In this document: positions 6,348 through 7,184 of the stretch, piece after piece
How positions within the stretch are numbered: position 1 is the first letter of the stretch
How the letters are laid out: the number at the start of each line of letters is the position of its first letter
Source of the DNA: JBDKGV01 sp039798005
Lineage (GTDB): Bacteria; Fibrobacterota; Fibrobacteria; UBA5070
Reading direction: 5' to 3'
Assembly: GCA_039798005.1 (NCBI GenBank)
Contig: JBDKGV010000184.1
Span: 1-7,184 of the forward strand
DNA length: 7,184 bases
Notes under the pieces: generated by a model
Told to the model about the DNA's origin: nothing
Databases searched by the model: none
Seen by the model: only the letters and a program-made list of their open reading frames with translations
Position numbers and translations under genes: made by a program

Positions 6348-7183
6348 CGGGTCGTGTCGGCGGCCATTTCCGCCAAGGCGCAGGTGCCGCCCTCAGGAAC
6401 CCGATCCGGCTTGAGACGCAACAGGAAGAGCCGCTTGGACAGCTTCCCCGCCTTCACCAGAATCTCGTAGGTGTCGTTATTCTCCCAGACCACGGCATCC
6501 ACCTGCCCAAGCGTCGGGCACAGGGTCGGATCGAGGAAGGATCCGCTTCCGGCCTGGAGGACATTCAGGCGAATACCTTCCTCCATGAGATCGATGCTCG
6601 ACTTGCTGTCGTCCGCCATGATCACGCGCACGCTCCAGAATCCCTTGGCATCGAAGAAGACTTCATGCACGTGTCGGATGCCCCACATGGTCCGGGTCTC
6701 CGCGAGCTTTGTCGGACCTCGGTTCTCGAACCGCCCCGCCGGAAACTGGCCAAGGAACCCGTCGCGTGAAGTTCCCCAAGGCAGCCGGTAATGACCGAGG
6801 TCATACCACGAATTGTCCGGGCCGGACTTGATCGGTGCGGTCTTGCTGGATGCCGAATTGAAGAGGCGCGCCTTCTCTTCCATGGTGATGCGGTTCTGGC
6901 TCCACCACTCGCGCAAGCCGGGAACCGTGCTGTCCAAGGACAGCGCCTTCTGGAAATATTCATCAGCTTGGGTGTAAAGCCCCTTGGCGCAGTAGGCGCG
7001 ACCGGAAGCATACCAGAGCGGAGCGTTGGTCGGATAGGCCCGCGCCAACGGCAACAGGACTTCCAAGGTGAAATCGGGATCGCCCCCGCCAGCATTGAAG
7101 CGAATCCCAAACCGTCCCTTGCCATGCAAGGGCTTCAACCCAAGAGTACGCAACGCTTCTTCCGCCTCCGGAATCCGGTCCAT
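6344..7183 (-). CDS. TPR-containing protein with an uncharacterised C-terminal domain (5' end probably cut)
   Basis: At least 279 residues. The first Met visible in the window is its second-to-last base triplet, so the true start may lie outside. Residues ~54-87 form one clear TPR unit (APLWYASGRAYCAKGLYTQA, then DEYFQKALSLD), with weaker helical sequence before it (37-50). This suggests a scaffold for protein contacts and that further repeats may lie upstream. From about 126 the protein changes to a beta-rich region beginning WYDLGHYRLPWGTSRDGFLG. It continues with alternating strands (EVFFDAKGFWSVRVIMAD, VDAVVWENNDTYEILV) and ends in KRLFLLRLKPD. The WGTS opening recalls small G-T-S-led domains in many secreted or envelope proteins of delta-group bacteria, but I cannot name it. 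No signal peptide can be assessed. First visible gene of the operon with the acyltransferase and RNase D (GTGA overlap). Confidence 0.8.
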   Translation of the reverse strand: MDRIPEAEEALRTLGLKPLHGKGRFGIRFNAGGGDPDFTLEVLLPLARAYPTNAPLWYASGRAYCAKGLYTQADEYFQKALSLDSTVPGLREWWSQNRITMEEKARLFNSASSKTAPIKSGPDNSWYDLGHYRLPWGTSRDGFLGQFPAGRFENRGPTKLAETRTMWGIRHVHEVFFDAKGFWSVRVIMADDSKSSIDLMEEGIRLNVLQAGSGSFLDPTLCPTLGQVDAVVWENNDTYEILVKAGKLSKRLFLLRLKPDRVPEGGTCALAEMAADTTR

Positions 7184-7184
7184 C

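Noticed and set aside
5316..6470. Long plus-strand open frame across the acyltransferase gene (384 codons)
   Set aside because: The product is an Arg/Gln/Pro/Gly-rich string typical of the strand opposite a hydrophobic membrane protein. It spans the end of one real gene and most of another.
1..7184. Defence system, toxin-antitoxin pair, CRISPR array, insertion sequence or B12 riboswitch
   Set aside because: No transposase, nuclease-helicase pairing, spaced direct repeats or terminal inverted repeats were seen, and I could not make out a cobalamin-riboswitch B12-box-like stretch upstream of manC-cobS. RNase D alone is a housekeeping enzyme.

Overview
The window looks like ordinary chromosome from a free-living Gram-negative bacterium with GC-rich DNA. 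It shows no mobile element, CRISPR array, rRNA or tRNA. The best lineage clue is the exported protein at 3280-4419. It has no cysteine, and its last ~75 residues resemble the type IX secretion (T9SS type A / FlgD-like Ig) C-terminal domains common in Bacteroidota, Fibrobacterota and relatives. High GC together with that tail makes a Fibrobacterota-like organism plausible, but this is inference.

Layout, left to right. (1) A plus-strand AI-2E/PerM-family membrane transporter (23-1078), apparently overlapping the last codons of an upstream gene by GTGA. (2) A 223-base convergent gap with an 8-bp inverted repeat. (3) A minus-strand pair transcribed manC (mannose-1-phosphate guanylyltransferase, 2042-3109) then cobS (cobalamin-5-phosphate synthase, 1302-2045), joined by an ATGA overlap. 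(4) A minus-strand monocistronic unit for the exported protein: a TTGACA-type promoter (4454-4481), a strong ribosome binding site and a Rho-independent terminator (3216-3249). (5) A minus-strand three-gene operon read from the right edge: a TPR protein (6344-7183, probably cut by the window end), a multi-pass HGSNAT/DUF1624-like acyltransferase (5298-6347) and a single-domain RNase D-type exonuclease (4642-5301). These are linked by GTGA and ATGA overlaps.

Functionally, manC makes GDP-mannose for glycans or lipopolysaccharide, and cobS does the lazole-joining step of cobamide assembly. Their tight coupling is unusual because the two products share no pathway, although both routes use GMP-activated intermediates. 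The TPR/acyltransferase/RNase D operon likewise mixes envelope and RNA functions. I found no convincing new defence or mobile system. The points most worth a second look are the manC-cobS pairing, the stand-alone exported protein with a putative sorting tail, and the uncharacterised C-terminal domain of the TPR protein.
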